This document shows positions 38,619 through 47,278 of a DNA stretch of 64,000 nt, piece after piece. Positions within the stretch are counted from its first letter, which is position 1, and each line of letters starts with the position of its first letter. Origin of the DNA: Brenneria bubanii (GTDB lineage: Bacteria; Pseudomonadota; Gammaproteobacteria; Enterobacterales; Enterobacteriaceae); assembly GCF_022378355.1 (NCBI RefSeq), contig NZ_JAKMAJ010000001.1, positions 1-64,000 of the forward strand. Direction: 5' to 3'. A model generated the notes under the pieces. That model was given only the letters and a program-made list of their open reading frames with translations. It had not been told where the DNA came from and made no database searches. The position numbers and the translations under genes were made by a program.

Positions 38619-39721
38619 TGGCAAAACTCAGGGCTCGCCAATTGGGATTACGGTTTCCAGGCACTACCGGGCAATATAACGCCATCACCGATGTTGACGG
38701 CGTGCTGGTCGGCTATCGCACCCTTGATGCCGTCAGTGAGAATGGCAAGTTAATCAAAACCGGCGTCACCGCGATCCTGCCCCGAGGCTACCAGACGCAG
38801 CCGCAGCCGGTATGGGCAGGCTACGATGCGCTAAACGGCAACGGCGAAATGACCGGCGTGCATTGGATAAAGGACGGCGGCTATTTCGTCGGACCGGTTT
38901 GTCTGACCAATACCCATTCTGTCGGCGCCGTGCATCAGGCCGCCGTTAAATGGATGTTGAGCCAGTACCGCGAGACCTGGGAGACGCATCATATCTGGGC
39001 GATGCCGGTTGTAGCAGAAACTTATGATGGCGTGATTAATGACATCAACGGGCTGCACATTACCCCGGAGGATGCCTTGTCGGCTCTAAACTCGGCGCGC
39101 GCCGGCAGGCTGGATGAAGGTAATGTCGGCGGCGGCAACGGCATGATTTGTTATGGTTTCAAGGGAGGAACCGGCACCTCGTCACGCCTTTTCACCATAG
39201 AGGATAGCCAATACAGGCTGGGGGTTCTGGTACAGGCCAATTATGGACAGCAGGATTGGTTTGAGCTATTCGGCGTCCCTGTCGGAACATTAATAGGGTC
39301 AGCTTCATCGTCAGAATTGCTGCGCGAACGCGGCTCCATTATCGTGATTCTGGCGACGGATGCCCCAATGATGCCTCACCAACTTCAGCGACTGGCCAGA
39401 CGGGCGGCGCTGGGGATTGCCAGAACCGGCACGCCGGGCGGCAACAATTCCGGCGATATCTTTCTGGCGTTCAGTACCGCGAATGCCGATAGCCTGCCGC
39501 AGGCCGCCGCGGCGCACCGATCGCTTCAGTACCTGAATGATGAATATTTTGATGTCATTTATCAGTCGGCGGTAGATTGCACGCACGAAGCGATCATCAA
39601 TGCGATGCTTGCCGCCGAAGATGCGCCGATGCAAAAGCCGATGGGGATCTGCAAGGCGATCGACCCACAGGCGCTGTACGAGGTCATCAAGCGCATGAAT
39701 CCTTCTGCAATCATCGCTTAA
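38615..39721 (+). CDS. P1-family aminopeptidase / D-esterase (DmpA-like)
   Basis: 368 residues of the DmpA/BapA N-terminal-nucleophile family, which self-cleave and release N-terminal residues from peptides, amides or D-/beta-amino-acid derivatives. Conserved parts are AITDVDGVLVGYRTL near the N-terminus, EGNVGGGNGMICYGFKGGTG, and the autocleavage site TPGGNNSGDIFLAFST, where Ser279 after Asn278 is the expected nucleophile. The ATG overlaps the permease stop. No signal peptide is present, so it acts in the cytoplasm, presumably on what the importer brings in. Confidence 0.9.
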   Translation: MMAKLRARQLGLRFPGTTGQYNAITDVDGVLVGYRTLDAVSENGKLIKTGVTAILPRGYQTQPQPVWAGYDALNGNGEMTGVHWIKDGGYFVGPVCLTNTHSVGAVHQAAVKWMLSQYRETWETHHIWAMPVVAETYDGVINDINGLHITPEDALSALNSARAGRLDEGNVGGGNGMICYGFKGGTGTSSRLFTIEDSQYRLGVLVQANYGQQDWFELFGVPVGTLIGSASSSELLRERGSIIVILATDAPMMPHQLQRLARRAALGIARTGTPGGNNSGDIFLAFSTANADSLPQAAAAHRSLQYLNDEYFDVIYQSAVDCTHEAIINAMLAAEDAPMQKPMGICKAIDPQALYEVIKRMNPSAIIA

Positions 39722-39771
39722 TCAGATAAAAGCGACGAGTCCGGATCCCCTTCTCTTTCGCAGGAAGGGAG

Positions 39772-39795
39772 AAAAACGGATACCCCTGCATCCGT
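39772..39795 (-). terminator. Rho-independent terminator after the antiterminator gene
   Basis: On the minus strand ACGGAT and ATCCGT pair around an eight-base loop and run into TTTTT, 15 bp past the antiterminator stop at 39810. The stem is short (six pairs). Confidence 0.6.
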
Positions 39796-39809
39796 CTGGA
39801 CGGCACGCG

Positions 39810-40638
39810 CTATTTTTGCAGCCGATTGATGTGGATAGTCAAAAACATGATTTCATCGGTCGTCAGCGGGCAGTTGTAATTTTTTTCCACATAATCATAA
39901 ACTTTCATCGCGCAGTAAAAAGCCAGCGGCATAAGCTCTTTGATCCCCTGATAAATGCTGTCGTCACCCTGATTTACCGTATTACGGTTCAGCAGACGTA
40001 AGGCAAAAAACTTGAGATGGGTAATAAGACGATGGTAATCCAATGTGTTCTCATCAAGTTGAATGTGCGCATCATATTTGAGGATGGTCAGAATATCTTT
40101 AATAATGCTGGCGCTTTGCATAGTACTTTGCATGTCGCTGTTATTCGTGGCATTCGCCAAGTGCAAAGCGATAAAACCCGCCTCATCTTCCGGTAAATCG
40201 ATATCCAGCCTGGCACGAATCAGCGACAGCGCTTCCAGCCCTACCGCATACTCGCCACTATAGAACTGTTTTATATCCCACAGCAGGGCGTTTTTTTATC
40301 GCCAGCCCTTTTTTATGACGTTGAACCGCAAAGTTGATGTGGTCGCTTAATGCCAGAAACAGCGTGTCCTGCACATTCAGTTGTAGTTTCTGCTGCGCCA
40401 GCGTGATGATTTGCTGGGTCACAGCCAAATAGGCAACCGGAATTTCCGCCAACAGCTGTGATAAGACATCAGCCATGTCGTCGGTTTTCTTAATAAACTG
40501 GCTTTCGATCTTCTCAGGATCGACCATCTCCCCCTCTTTTTTACCAAAGCCGATTCCTTTGCCGATGGCGACCACCTCCTTGCGATCCTCCCTCATCAAC
40601 AGGACGGCGTTATTGCTCAGTATTTTTTTTATTTTCAT
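39810..40638 (-). pseudogene. BglG/LicT-family transcriptional antiterminator, frameshifted
   Basis: The first part (from MKIKKILSNNAVLLMREDRK) is the RNA-binding CAT domain followed by PRD1, up to HINFAVQRHKKGLAIK. The frame then ends in a short unrelated tail. One base fewer in the run of seven A residues on the coding strand (plus-strand T-run about 40291-40297) restores the frame to NALLWDIKQFYSGEYAVGL. That continues through GFIALHLANATNNS into PRD2, ending LTIHINRLQK. The restored protein has normal family size (about 275 residues) with PRD histidines in place. The break could be a true frameshift, a read error in a homopolymer, or tolerated by slippage. No beta-glucoside PTS or glucosidase gene is adjacent. 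Confidence 0.85.
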
Positions 40639-40891
40639 CACGGTCATCTCGGCTCGCAGCATGCCCAGCGCAGGCGTCAGTCGGGGTAAAGCGGCGTTAC
40701 CCCCAATGCTTATTTCGTCGCGGATTATAATCCGTCATTTTTGATGACCTGCCCATACCAACTCACGCTTTATTGACGGATCGGCCGCAACGCTTTTGAA
40801 TCGAATTTAATGAAGAAAGCTATAGCGCACGGAACATTTATCGCCACTCTCAGCGATAAAGGACGGCGCTCGTCGGTAACACCGGAAACAG

Positions 40892-40946
40892 GCAAAAAAA
40901 AACCTGAGACGAATCATGTCGATAACAACGTGACTCGTCTCAGGTT
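40892..40946 (-). terminator. Rho-independent terminator of the yjbEFGH operon
   Basis: Arms AACCTGAGACGA (40901-40912) and TCGTCTCAGGTT (40935-40946) pair over 12 bases. On the minus strand the stem is followed by a run of T residues (complement of 40894-40900). It lies about 230 bp after the yjbH stop and is the first strong terminator in that direction. Confidence 0.85.
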
Positions 40947-41114
40947 TCGCTCAGGTATGACGACCTAATAACGTCCTTATTGCGGAGTTATATCCGCTAA
41001 TTAAGCCTAATTCAAATGTAAGCTAAACAATATGTGGTGAGCATCACCGTTAATCAGCGCCAGTTCGCGGTTCTCACCGTAGTCGGCGAGGCGCAACTAA
41101 CGATTTGGCGTTGT

Positions 41115-41144
41115 TTGAGATCCCCGCTTGCGCGGAGATCTCAA
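41115..41144. repeat. Inverted repeat downstream of yjbH
   Basis: TTGAGATC at 41115-41122 and GATCTCAA at 41137-41144 pair perfectly, with a further CCGC/GCGG inner pairing. It lies 34 bp past the yjbH stop without a T-run on the coding strand. It may protect the 3' end of the transcript. Confidence 0.6.
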
Positions 41145-41177
41145 GAGCTAAACTCAGCGTCGGTGGCAATGACTCAA

Positions 41178-43307
41178 TCAGTTATAGGTCACGCCATACA
41201 ACGATGTCCGACGCTGCAACATTTGTCCGCCGTCGCGCGTTAACGGCACCCAGCCGACAGCACCGCGTTTCACCGTTGGCTCGGAAAGCATCAAATCGAA
41301 CGGTATGGAGATATAGAAGCCCTTGGTAAAGCTACCCTCCCCATATTCGCTGGCGCTGACGTTGGTTTTCGTCGCAAAAGCGCCGGCGACGATACCGCTG
41401 TCAAAGCGACGGGACAGATCGAGCGTCACCCCTTTATCACCGGCCAGATAACGTCCAACGCTAACCTTGGCCACCGCGCCTTCAACGAACGGCAGTTCCC
41501 AGTAGGCGGTCAAATGGCCGGTCACGACGTCGTAATCCGCCGTCTTCATGATGTTGTCCCAGTCGCGCTGCTTGACGTAGTTAACATCCATGCCAAGCGC
41601 CCAGCTTTTGCCGTAAGGCCGATACAACACTTCTGAACCGACGCCGGCATACATCATCTCCAGATAACCGCCATACACCTGGGTGTACCAGTCCGGCGCC
41701 GGATTATCCATGCGCGTTAACTGTAGATTGGTGAGCATCAAGTCGGACGAGGTAACATATTCCCGGATTCGGGTTCTCACCCGCGGCAACGTCGTTTTGT
41801 CCGTCGGCGCCGTATAGTTGAACCTATCGTAGTTATCCAGCAGATTCAGCGATGCCGTTCCACCGATAGTCCAGTGATCGCTCAGACGGTAATCCGCATT
41901 GCCCTTCAGGGCGATCTGATACATGTAGAAGGATTCAGGACCACCGATGGATTGCGTCAGCGCCGGTTCCAGCGAATAAGAGAAACGATTCGGCTCCGTG
42001 CGCAATACCTGCTGGCCGCGAATATCCGCTACCGGTTCTGAGCGATGTGTTTCCGGCTCTGGCTGCCCCAGCGGCGTTGCCGCCTGCTGTACCTGATGGA
42101 ATGCTTTGGCATCCACTTCCGTACTGGCGATGGGCATTCGCTGATTGCGCTTCACGATATGATATTCAGAAACATTCTCCGGCACATAATTCGCCAGTAT
42201 CGTGGCCGCGCGCTGGTTGGCCTCATCGTTATCACGGTATTTATCCTGCTCGGCAACCACCGTGACCTGATGCTGGTCGGCATAAATATCGGCTCCGCTG
42301 TACCCGGCTTTATCATCCAGTTCTTTCGCCACCTGCCGCCAATTCGTGTTTTCCCCGTTTTTAACCGGCGCATAAACCGGCGGCGCATCGTCAATACGAT
42401 TCGGCTTCAGGCTGTCGAAGTTGGTTCGCAGGGTAAAGCCCCACATCAGCGTATTTCCGCGCTGCCAGGACAACGTGGTATCCAATATATCGCCAAAGCG
42501 GTACACCATCCCGACGTTAAACGGCGAATCCTGCTTTATTTTTTCCCGTCTTCCACGATCGGCGGCTTCATTGCTGTAATCATTGGCGTCATATTCCAGC
42601 TTCAGACGTAGCGGATCCCAGGGCGTTTGATACTCAACGCCGCCAAATATCGCCGCCGGTCCATGGAAAAAGTTCTTAACTTCAAATTGCCCCGTCTCTG
42701 TGCTCTCCGTTCGGGAACAAAAGCTCTCTTTTAAAGAACAGGCGGGGTTTTTGATATTGCCGCTTTCCGCCATATTCCCCCACCCGATTCCCAGGGTGAG
42801 GTCAAAAGGACCAACGCGCTTGCTGGCCGCCAGATATTCACTGTCAAATAAGCCGGTGCCGGCGATATCGCGAAAACCGACCGAGACTTCCGGCAGCCAA
42901 TAGCTTTCCTGCCATAGACGGCCTTTCAGATCGAATGCCTTGTCCTTGTAGGTCTGATCGCCGCTGAACCCCGGATCGCCACTATAGAGACGAGTTCGAA
43001 TGTCTGTGTAACGAACCGTGGTTTCCAGCCAGTCAAATAGCTGCAACGACACCGAGTAGCGACGGTATTCGTCGTTATCGCGGTAATTGAGGCTAAACTC
43101 ACCCGTTTCGGCCATACGGGCGGTCGGCGTTTGCAGCAACCCGGTGCCGCCAAAATCAGACTGCGATACGCCAGCCGGTTGATAGCGCGTATTGGCGTTG
43201 GCGACTTCATTTTCCTTGGTCGCATCCGCCGCCAACGCCTGAGCGCTTAAAATGCCGCTAATCGCCAACGACAGACAGCCCAGTTTAAATTTTCTGTTCT
43301 TTATCAT
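41178..43307 (-). CDS. yjbH: Exopolysaccharide-associated outer-membrane protein YjbH/GfcD
   Basis: A large (709-residue) exported protein with signal peptide (LGCLSLAISGILSAQALA) and many alternating amphipathic strands, consistent with an outer-membrane beta-barrel. GGTGLLQTPTARMAETGEF near the mature N-terminus is the family hallmark, and the C-terminal region is rich in barrel-like YGEGSFTKGFYISIPFDL. Its homologues (YjbH, GfcD/YmcA) belong to four-gene sets needed for exopolysaccharide or group 4 capsule production. It overlaps yjbG by one base. Confidence 0.92.
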   Translation of the reverse strand: MIKNRKFKLGCLSLAISGILSAQALAADATKENEVANANTRYQPAGVSQSDFGGTGLLQTPTARMAETGEFSLNYRDNDEYRRYSVSLQLFDWLETTVRYTDIRTRLYSGDPGFSGDQTYKDKAFDLKGRLWQESYWLPEVSVGFRDIAGTGLFDSEYLAASKRVGPFDLTLGIGWGNMAESGNIKNPACSLKESFCSRTESTETGQFEVKNFFHGPAAIFGGVEYQTPWDPLRLKLEYDANDYSNEAADRGRREKIKQDSPFNVGMVYRFGDILDTTLSWQRGNTLMWGFTLRTNFDSLKPNRIDDAPPVYAPVKNGENTNWRQVAKELDDKAGYSGADIYADQHQVTVVAEQDKYRDNDEANQRAATILANYVPENVSEYHIVKRNQRMPIASTEVDAKAFHQVQQAATPLGQPEPETHRSEPVADIRGQQVLRTEPNRFSYSLEPALTQSIGGPESFYMYQIALKGNADYRLSDHWTIGGTASLNLLDNYDRFNYTAPTDKTTLPRVRTRIREYVTSSDLMLTNLQLTRMDNPAPDWYTQVYGGYLEMMYAGVGSEVLYRPYGKSWALGMDVNYVKQRDWDNIMKTADYDVVTGHLTAYWELPFVEGAVAKVSVGRYLAGDKGVTLDLSRRFDSGIVAGAFATKTNVSASEYGEGSFTKGFYISIPFDLMLSEPTVKRGAVGWVPLTRDGGQMLQRRTSLYGVTYN

Positions 43308-44086
43308 TAGAGTGGGATCCGGTTAGCAAGATAGTCAGCAAGTTGATCGTTTAGCGATGCCATGTCAGCCGGCAATACCGAAGGATCAAAACCAATAAAC
43401 AGCGTTTCACCTGCCGCCGGCTCAATATGTTGCCGATTCCACAGCGCCAGAGGAACCTTACGCCATACCCCGTTGCCGCCGATCAGATAGCCGACGCTTT
43501 TATCCGCACCCGCCAGAAGACGCCGCTTGGCGACATAGCGCTCAACCGACCAACCGGAACGTAAGTCGACGCTGCCTGCGGTTTCCAGCTCTCCCACATC
43601 GGCAGAAGTATTAACCAGCCCGATAAGCGAAAAGTGAGTAGCATACGGCGCGATATACAGCGCATATTCACCGACCAGCGGCCGATTATTCCGGATATCT
43701 ATACGCACGCGGTCCGGATCGAGATCGGTATGAATTCGGCCGGCTACGTTAATTGGCTCAAGCGTTTTACGCAGCAGCCACGCCGATATCGCCAGATCGC
43801 CGTCACCGGAATTACGCCAGCGGGTTTCCAGCGCCGCCAGCTTTTCTCTTAGGGTATCGCCCTGCGCATAAACTTTCTGCGTGGTGGCGAAATCTGAAAT
43901 CAAGGCCGTTTGCCAGTTGATATTTTCCGGCAACGCGGTCTGTTGATAGAATTTTTCAAGACGCGAGCCATCGTCAAGCTTTATGACGGCAATGGTTTGC
44001 TGAGGGTCTTTCACGGTTAGCTGGGCGGCGCTTGCTGAACCACAAACCAGCAGCAGTAAAGTCGCCATACGAGAGAGTGACAACAT
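43307..44086 (-). CDS. yjbG: Periplasmic exopolysaccharide protein YjbG/GfcC
   Basis: 259 residues with a Sec signal peptide (MATLLLLVCGSASA, cleavage before AQL). The mature part has the YjbG/GfcC pattern, including LPENINWQTALISDFATTQK and QIEPAAGETLFIGF-like C-terminal elements (ETLFIGFDPSVLP). GfcC is a soluble periplasmic protein of capsule assembly; its biochemical role is not settled. It lies 9 bp after yjbF. Confidence 0.88.
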   Translation of the reverse strand: MLSLSRMATLLLLVCGSASAAQLTVKDPQQTIAVIKLDDGSRLEKFYQQTALPENINWQTALISDFATTQKVYAQGDTLREKLAALETRWRNSGDGDLAISAWLLRKTLEPINVAGRIHTDLDPDRVRIDIRNNRPLVGEYALYIAPYATHFSLIGLVNTSADVGELETAGSVDLRSGWSVERYVAKRRLLAGADKSVGYLIGGNGVWRKVPLALWNRQHIEPAAGETLFIGFDPSVLPADMASLNDQLADYLANRIPL

Positions 44087-44095
44087 TTAAGCCCC

Positions 44096-44755
44096 TTATT
44101 GTACGTATGGTTTTAAAACGGTAAATTTCACCAGCGCCATAGCGGGTCCCATGTATTGGTAACTCTGTACAACCTGACCATTGGCAGGATCAAGCCAATA
44201 ACTATTGGTATAACTCTCATTCAACGAAGGGACGGTAACCCGCTCATCAAAACGCATCAATTCACGAGACTGATTCAAAATCTGGACCCTTTCCTTGCCT
44301 CGCGACTGAAAAACGGAAGTCAGATCATACCCTCCGCGGAATACCTGGGACCACTCAGTGCGGCTTTGCCATTTCATCGGCGTTGTCGATTTCAGCAACC
44401 CCAACGCCAGCGGATCCTGAGCAAGATTGCCGACGTAGGTAATATCTTCGCCGAATCCCTGAGTTTTAACTAATCGACCGTGCTGGGTCACCACCATATT
44501 TTTGTCGGCGGCGATCCACTTTAACTGTTGTTGCTCCGCAAATGCCAATACGACGAAAGCCTGGGGCGCCTTGCCCACTTTCAGATAAGCGGATGCATAG
44601 GGAACATTTGCAACTTGTTGCGCGGTGACATGGGTATCATCCGGGCCCAGAAAGGCCAGCTTTGCCGTTTTCCCCAAAAGCTCCATTTTCTGGGAACAGC
44701 CAGTCAAAAGAATGGATAAAATAGGTATGGCAATCAGCATATTCATTTTTGCCAT
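44096..44755 (-). CDS. yjbF: Exopolysaccharide lipoprotein YjbF/GfcB
   Basis: A lipoprotein of about 219 residues with signal MNMLIAIPILSILLTGC and a lipobox cysteine. Features shared with E. coli YjbF are NVPYASAYLKVG, FVVLAFAEQQQLKWI and VTQHGRLVKTQGFGEDI. The start is uncertain: ATG at 44755 gives a normal signal peptide, ATG at 44746 is possible, and a GTG at 44791 would add 12 residues. It follows yjbE after an attenuator-like hairpin. Confidence 0.88.
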   Translation of the reverse strand: MAKMNMLIAIPILSILLTGCSQKMELLGKTAKLAFLGPDDTHVTAQQVANVPYASAYLKVGKAPQAFVVLAFAEQQQLKWIAADKNMVVTQHGRLVKTQGFGEDITYVGNLAQDPLALGLLKSTTPMKWQSRTEWSQVFRGGYDLTSVFQSRGKERVQILNQSRELMRFDERVTVPSLNESYTNSYWLDPANGQVVQSYQYMGPAMALVKFTVLKPYVQ

Positions 44756-44823
44756 TCGTTTTACTGTTGTCAGTCGTTTTATTTTTATCACTGAATGAAT
44801 TCTCGCTGAACAGCGTAATAATC

Positions 44824-44853
44824 CGGAAAAAGAAAGGCCACCGAAGTGGCCTT
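44824..44853 (-). terminator. Attenuator/terminator between yjbE and yjbF
   Basis: On the minus strand AAGGCCAC-TTCG-GTGGCCTT forms an eight-base-pair stem with an extra-stable tetraloop, followed by TCTTTTT. It sits 16 bp after the yjbE stop and before yjbF. It probably gives abundant yjbE mRNA with partial read-through into yjbFGH. Confidence 0.85.
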
Positions 44854-44868
44854 AGGGTTAACACAATA

Positions 44869-45120
44869 TCACTTTGTGCTAGTAACGGTAGAGGTAGCGG
44901 TACCTGCACCACCATTGTCATCATTGTGAGCAACGGCAACGGCAACGCCAGCGGCGACGGCAGCAGCAGCACTGATAGCAACGACACCACTAGTACCTGA
45001 AGCTGCGAAACCAGCAGCGCCCGCAGAACCAGCGGCAGTACCGCTAGATACGCCATCAACGGCAAACGCATTTGACGACATGACTAACACGGCAGCCAGG
45101 GTAATTAACGCTTTTTTCAT
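44869..45120 (-). CDS. yjbE: Small exported Ala/Gly/Ser/Thr-rich protein YjbE/GfcA
   Basis: 83 residues. It has a signal peptide MKKALITLAAVLVMSSNAFA, then a low-complexity mature part containing GTAAGSAGAAGFAASGTSG and ending in alternating Thr/Ser (TATSTVTSTK). The layout matches E. coli YjbE and the threonine-rich GfcA. AAAGGAAAT precedes the ATG. It is the first gene of the four-gene set; the promoter should lie in 45121-45460. Confidence 0.9.
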   Translation of the reverse strand: MKKALITLAAVLVMSSNAFAVDGVSSGTAAGSAGAAGFAASGTSGVVAISAAAAVAAGVAVAVAHNDDNGGAGTATSTVTSTK

Positions 45121-45607
45121 TACGATTTCCTTTTTTGAACATGAAGTACTTCAGGGTGAGGCATCGTCAATACGACCATACCCCGTCCTTCATTCCGATG
45201 GGATATGATAAAACATCCTGTTTTACCATTAACCTACCGTTACTGGGATCCTCCCAGCCATGAGTTACAGGCGTATGGCGGTTAACAACTATCCCAAATG
45301 CCATCATCCCCAAGCCTAATTCTTGCAACATTATTAAAAATAGCAAGATCCATACACAGCAAACAACGAAGATCCCAGTTAAAAAATAGACTTCTTTAAT
45401 AAAACTGACAAAGAAAAAACCAAAAACACTATATCGATCAAAGAAATGTATGACCCTTTGTCGATAAAAACAAGAGCGCCAGATATTTCCTAATCTGGCG
45501 CTCCGGTCACTGACGGAATATTTTTTGAAAAATTCCGACCTCATCCGTCATCTTTTACAGTCTGTTTACTGAATCTGCAAGAGATATGATGACGATAGCA
45601 TGTTATG
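45121..45607. other. Region between yjbE and gnd
   Basis: It holds the gnd terminator at 45460-45503 and, between it and yjbE, about 340 bp of A+T-rich sequence that must contain the yjbE promoter. A minus-strand frame here overlaps the terminator and has no family resemblance, so no gene is called. Confidence 0.5.
45460..45503 (-). terminator. Rho-independent terminator of gnd
   Basis: GAGCGCCAGAT (45474-45484) and ATCTGGCGCTC (45493-45503) form an 11-base-pair stem with an eight-base loop. On the minus strand it is followed by TTGTTTTTATC. It is about 105 bp past the gnd stop. Confidence 0.88.
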
Positions 45608-47014
45608 TCACTCTAACCATTCGGTATGGAATACGCCTTCTTTATCAGTGCGTTTATACGTATGCGCGCCAAAGTAATCGCGCTGCGCCTGGATCAGGTT
45701 AGCAGGCAATACCGCTGAGCGATAGCTGTCGTAGTAGGCGATAGCCGCAGAAAAAGTCGGGGTTGGGATGCCATGCTGCACGGCATAAGCGACGACGTCA
45801 CGCAATGCCTGCTGATATTCATCGGCCACTTGCTTGAAGTACGGCGCCAACAACAGGTTGGCGATGCCCGCATTCTGCTGGTAGGCATCGGTGATGGTTT
45901 GCAAGAATTGCGCCCGGATAATACAGCCGGCACGGAAAATCTTGGCGATCTCGCCGTAGTTAAGATCCCAGTTATTTTCTTCCGACGCCGCTTTTAACTG
46001 CGAGAAGCCCTGTGCATAAGAGACAATTTTCCCCAGATACAGCGCGCGGCGAACTTTTTCCACAAACTCGGCTTTATCGCCATTAAACGTTTGGGCGGCC
46101 GGGCCGCTTAACACCTTAGAGGCTGCGACACGCTGATTTTTAAGGGAGGAGAGGTAACGAGCAAACACTGATTCCGTGATTAACGACAAGGGTTCGCCCA
46201 GATCCAACGAACTTTGGCTGGTCCATTTACCGGTACCTTTATTTGCCGCTTCATCAAGAATGACATCCACCAGATAGGTACCGTCTTCGTCTTTCTTGGT
46301 GAAGATATCGGCGGTAATTTCCACCAGGTAGCTGCTCAGCTCGCCTTTATTCCATTCGGAGAAGGTGGAAGCCAGCTCTTCATTACTTAAGTTCAGGGCT
46401 TGTTTCAGCAGCGCATAGGCTTCGGCGATCAACTGCATATCGCCGTATTCGATGCCGTTATGCACCATTTTTACGTAATGGCCGGCCCCGTCCGCCCCGA
46501 TATAGGTAACACAGGCCTCACCTTCGGCACGCGCGGCGATTTTCTCCAGAATAGGCGCCACCAGCTCATACGCTTCTTTCTGACCGCCAGGCATGATTGA
46601 AGGGCCTTTCAGGGCGCCTTCTTCGCCACCGGAGACGCCGGTGCCGATGAAATTGAATCCTTCAGCGGACAGTTCACGATTCCGGCGAATAGTATCTTTA
46701 TAGAAGGTATTGCCGCCATCGATCAGGACGTCGCCTTTCTCCAGATAGGGTTTCAGCGACTCAATGGTTTTATCGGTCGCTTCTCCAGCTTTAACCATCA
46801 GCAGTATCCGACGCGGCTTTTCCAGAGATTCAACAAACTCTTCAACGGTATAATAAGGAGCCAGTTTTTTACCCGGGTTTTCCGCAATCACTTCGTCGGT
46901 TTTATCTGAAGAGCGGTTAAAAATGGAAACGGTATAGCCACGGCTTTCAATATTAAGCGCCAGATTGCGCCCCATCACCGCCATACCGACAACGCCAATT
47001 TGCTGTTTGGACAT
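45608..47014 (-). CDS. gnd: 6-phosphogluconate dehydrogenase, decarboxylating
   Basis: Converts 6-phosphogluconate to ribulose-5-phosphate with NADP in the pentose-phosphate pathway. It begins [20 protein letters not shown] (Rossmann motif GxAxxG). Active-site segments include [20 protein letters not shown] and [20 protein letters not shown]. The ATG at 47014 gives 468 residues and has AGGAG nine bases upstream; a longer frame to 47074 lacks homology. Gnd genes typically flank O-antigen or capsule clusters in Enterobacterales, as here. Confidence 0.97.
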   Translation of the reverse strand: MSKQQIGVVGMAVMGRNLALNIESRGYTVSIFNRSSDKTDEVIAENPGKKLAPYYTVEEFVESLEKPRRILLMVKAGEATDKTIESLKPYLEKGDVLIDGGNTFYKDTIRRNRELSAEGFNFIGTGVSGGEEGALKGPSIMPGGQKEAYELVAPILEKIAARAEGEACVTYIGADGAGHYVKMVHNGIEYGDMQLIAEAYALLKQALNLSNEELASTFSEWNKGELSSYLVEITADIFTKKDEDGTYLVDVILDEAANKGTGKWTSQSSLDLGEPLSLITESVFARYLSSLKNQRVAASKVLSGPAAQTFNGDKAEFVEKVRRALYLGKIVSYAQGFSQLKAASEENNWDLNYGEIAKIFRAGCIIRAQFLQTITDAYQQNAGIANLLLAPYFKQVADEYQQALRDVVAYAVQHGIPTPTFSAAIAYYDSYRSAVLPANLIQAQRDYFGAHTYKRTDKEGVFHTEWLE

Positions 47015-47062
47015 TAAAGCAACTCCTGTCTGAAGGATAACCTGCCAGCGGCGCACACCATA

Positions 47063-47087
47063 GCCTGCTGGCAATCAAAAAGCAGGC
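47063..47087. repeat. Hairpin in the gnd 5' region
   Basis: GCCTGCT (47063-47069) pairs with AGCAGGC (47081-47087). It lies about 50 bp upstream of the gnd start and could fold in the leader transcript. No function is assigned. Confidence 0.5.
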
Positions 47088-47278
47088 CAATATGGTAACT
47101 CAGCTTACGGCAGGTGAATAGTAATTGGTTTGATAGCAAGAATAGTTGGAAAATGAATAGTCACGCCCGTCCATATTCATTATTTGCTGTTTTTTTATAC
47201 ACTGCGTAATATACCACTGGCTGTTCATGGCTCATCCCTTCAGTGGGCAAGGCACCCTACACTTAAAGGAGATTTGGT

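Larger units (their letters stand above)
40639..41177. other. Gene-free region between the antiterminator and yjbH
   Basis: It contains a GGGGTAA/TTACCCC inverted repeat near 40681-40703, upstream of the antiterminator gene, which could be a leader structure. It also contains the strong terminator at 40892-40946 and a second hairpin at 41115-41144. A recognisable ribonucleic antiterminator (RAT) site was not found. No gene is seen. Confidence 0.5.

Noticed and set aside
45167-45544. Minus-strand frame of 125 codons with a hydrophobic middle upstream of yjbE
   Set aside because: It overlaps the gnd terminator stem, has no ribosome binding site or family resemblance, and lies where the yjbE promoter is expected.
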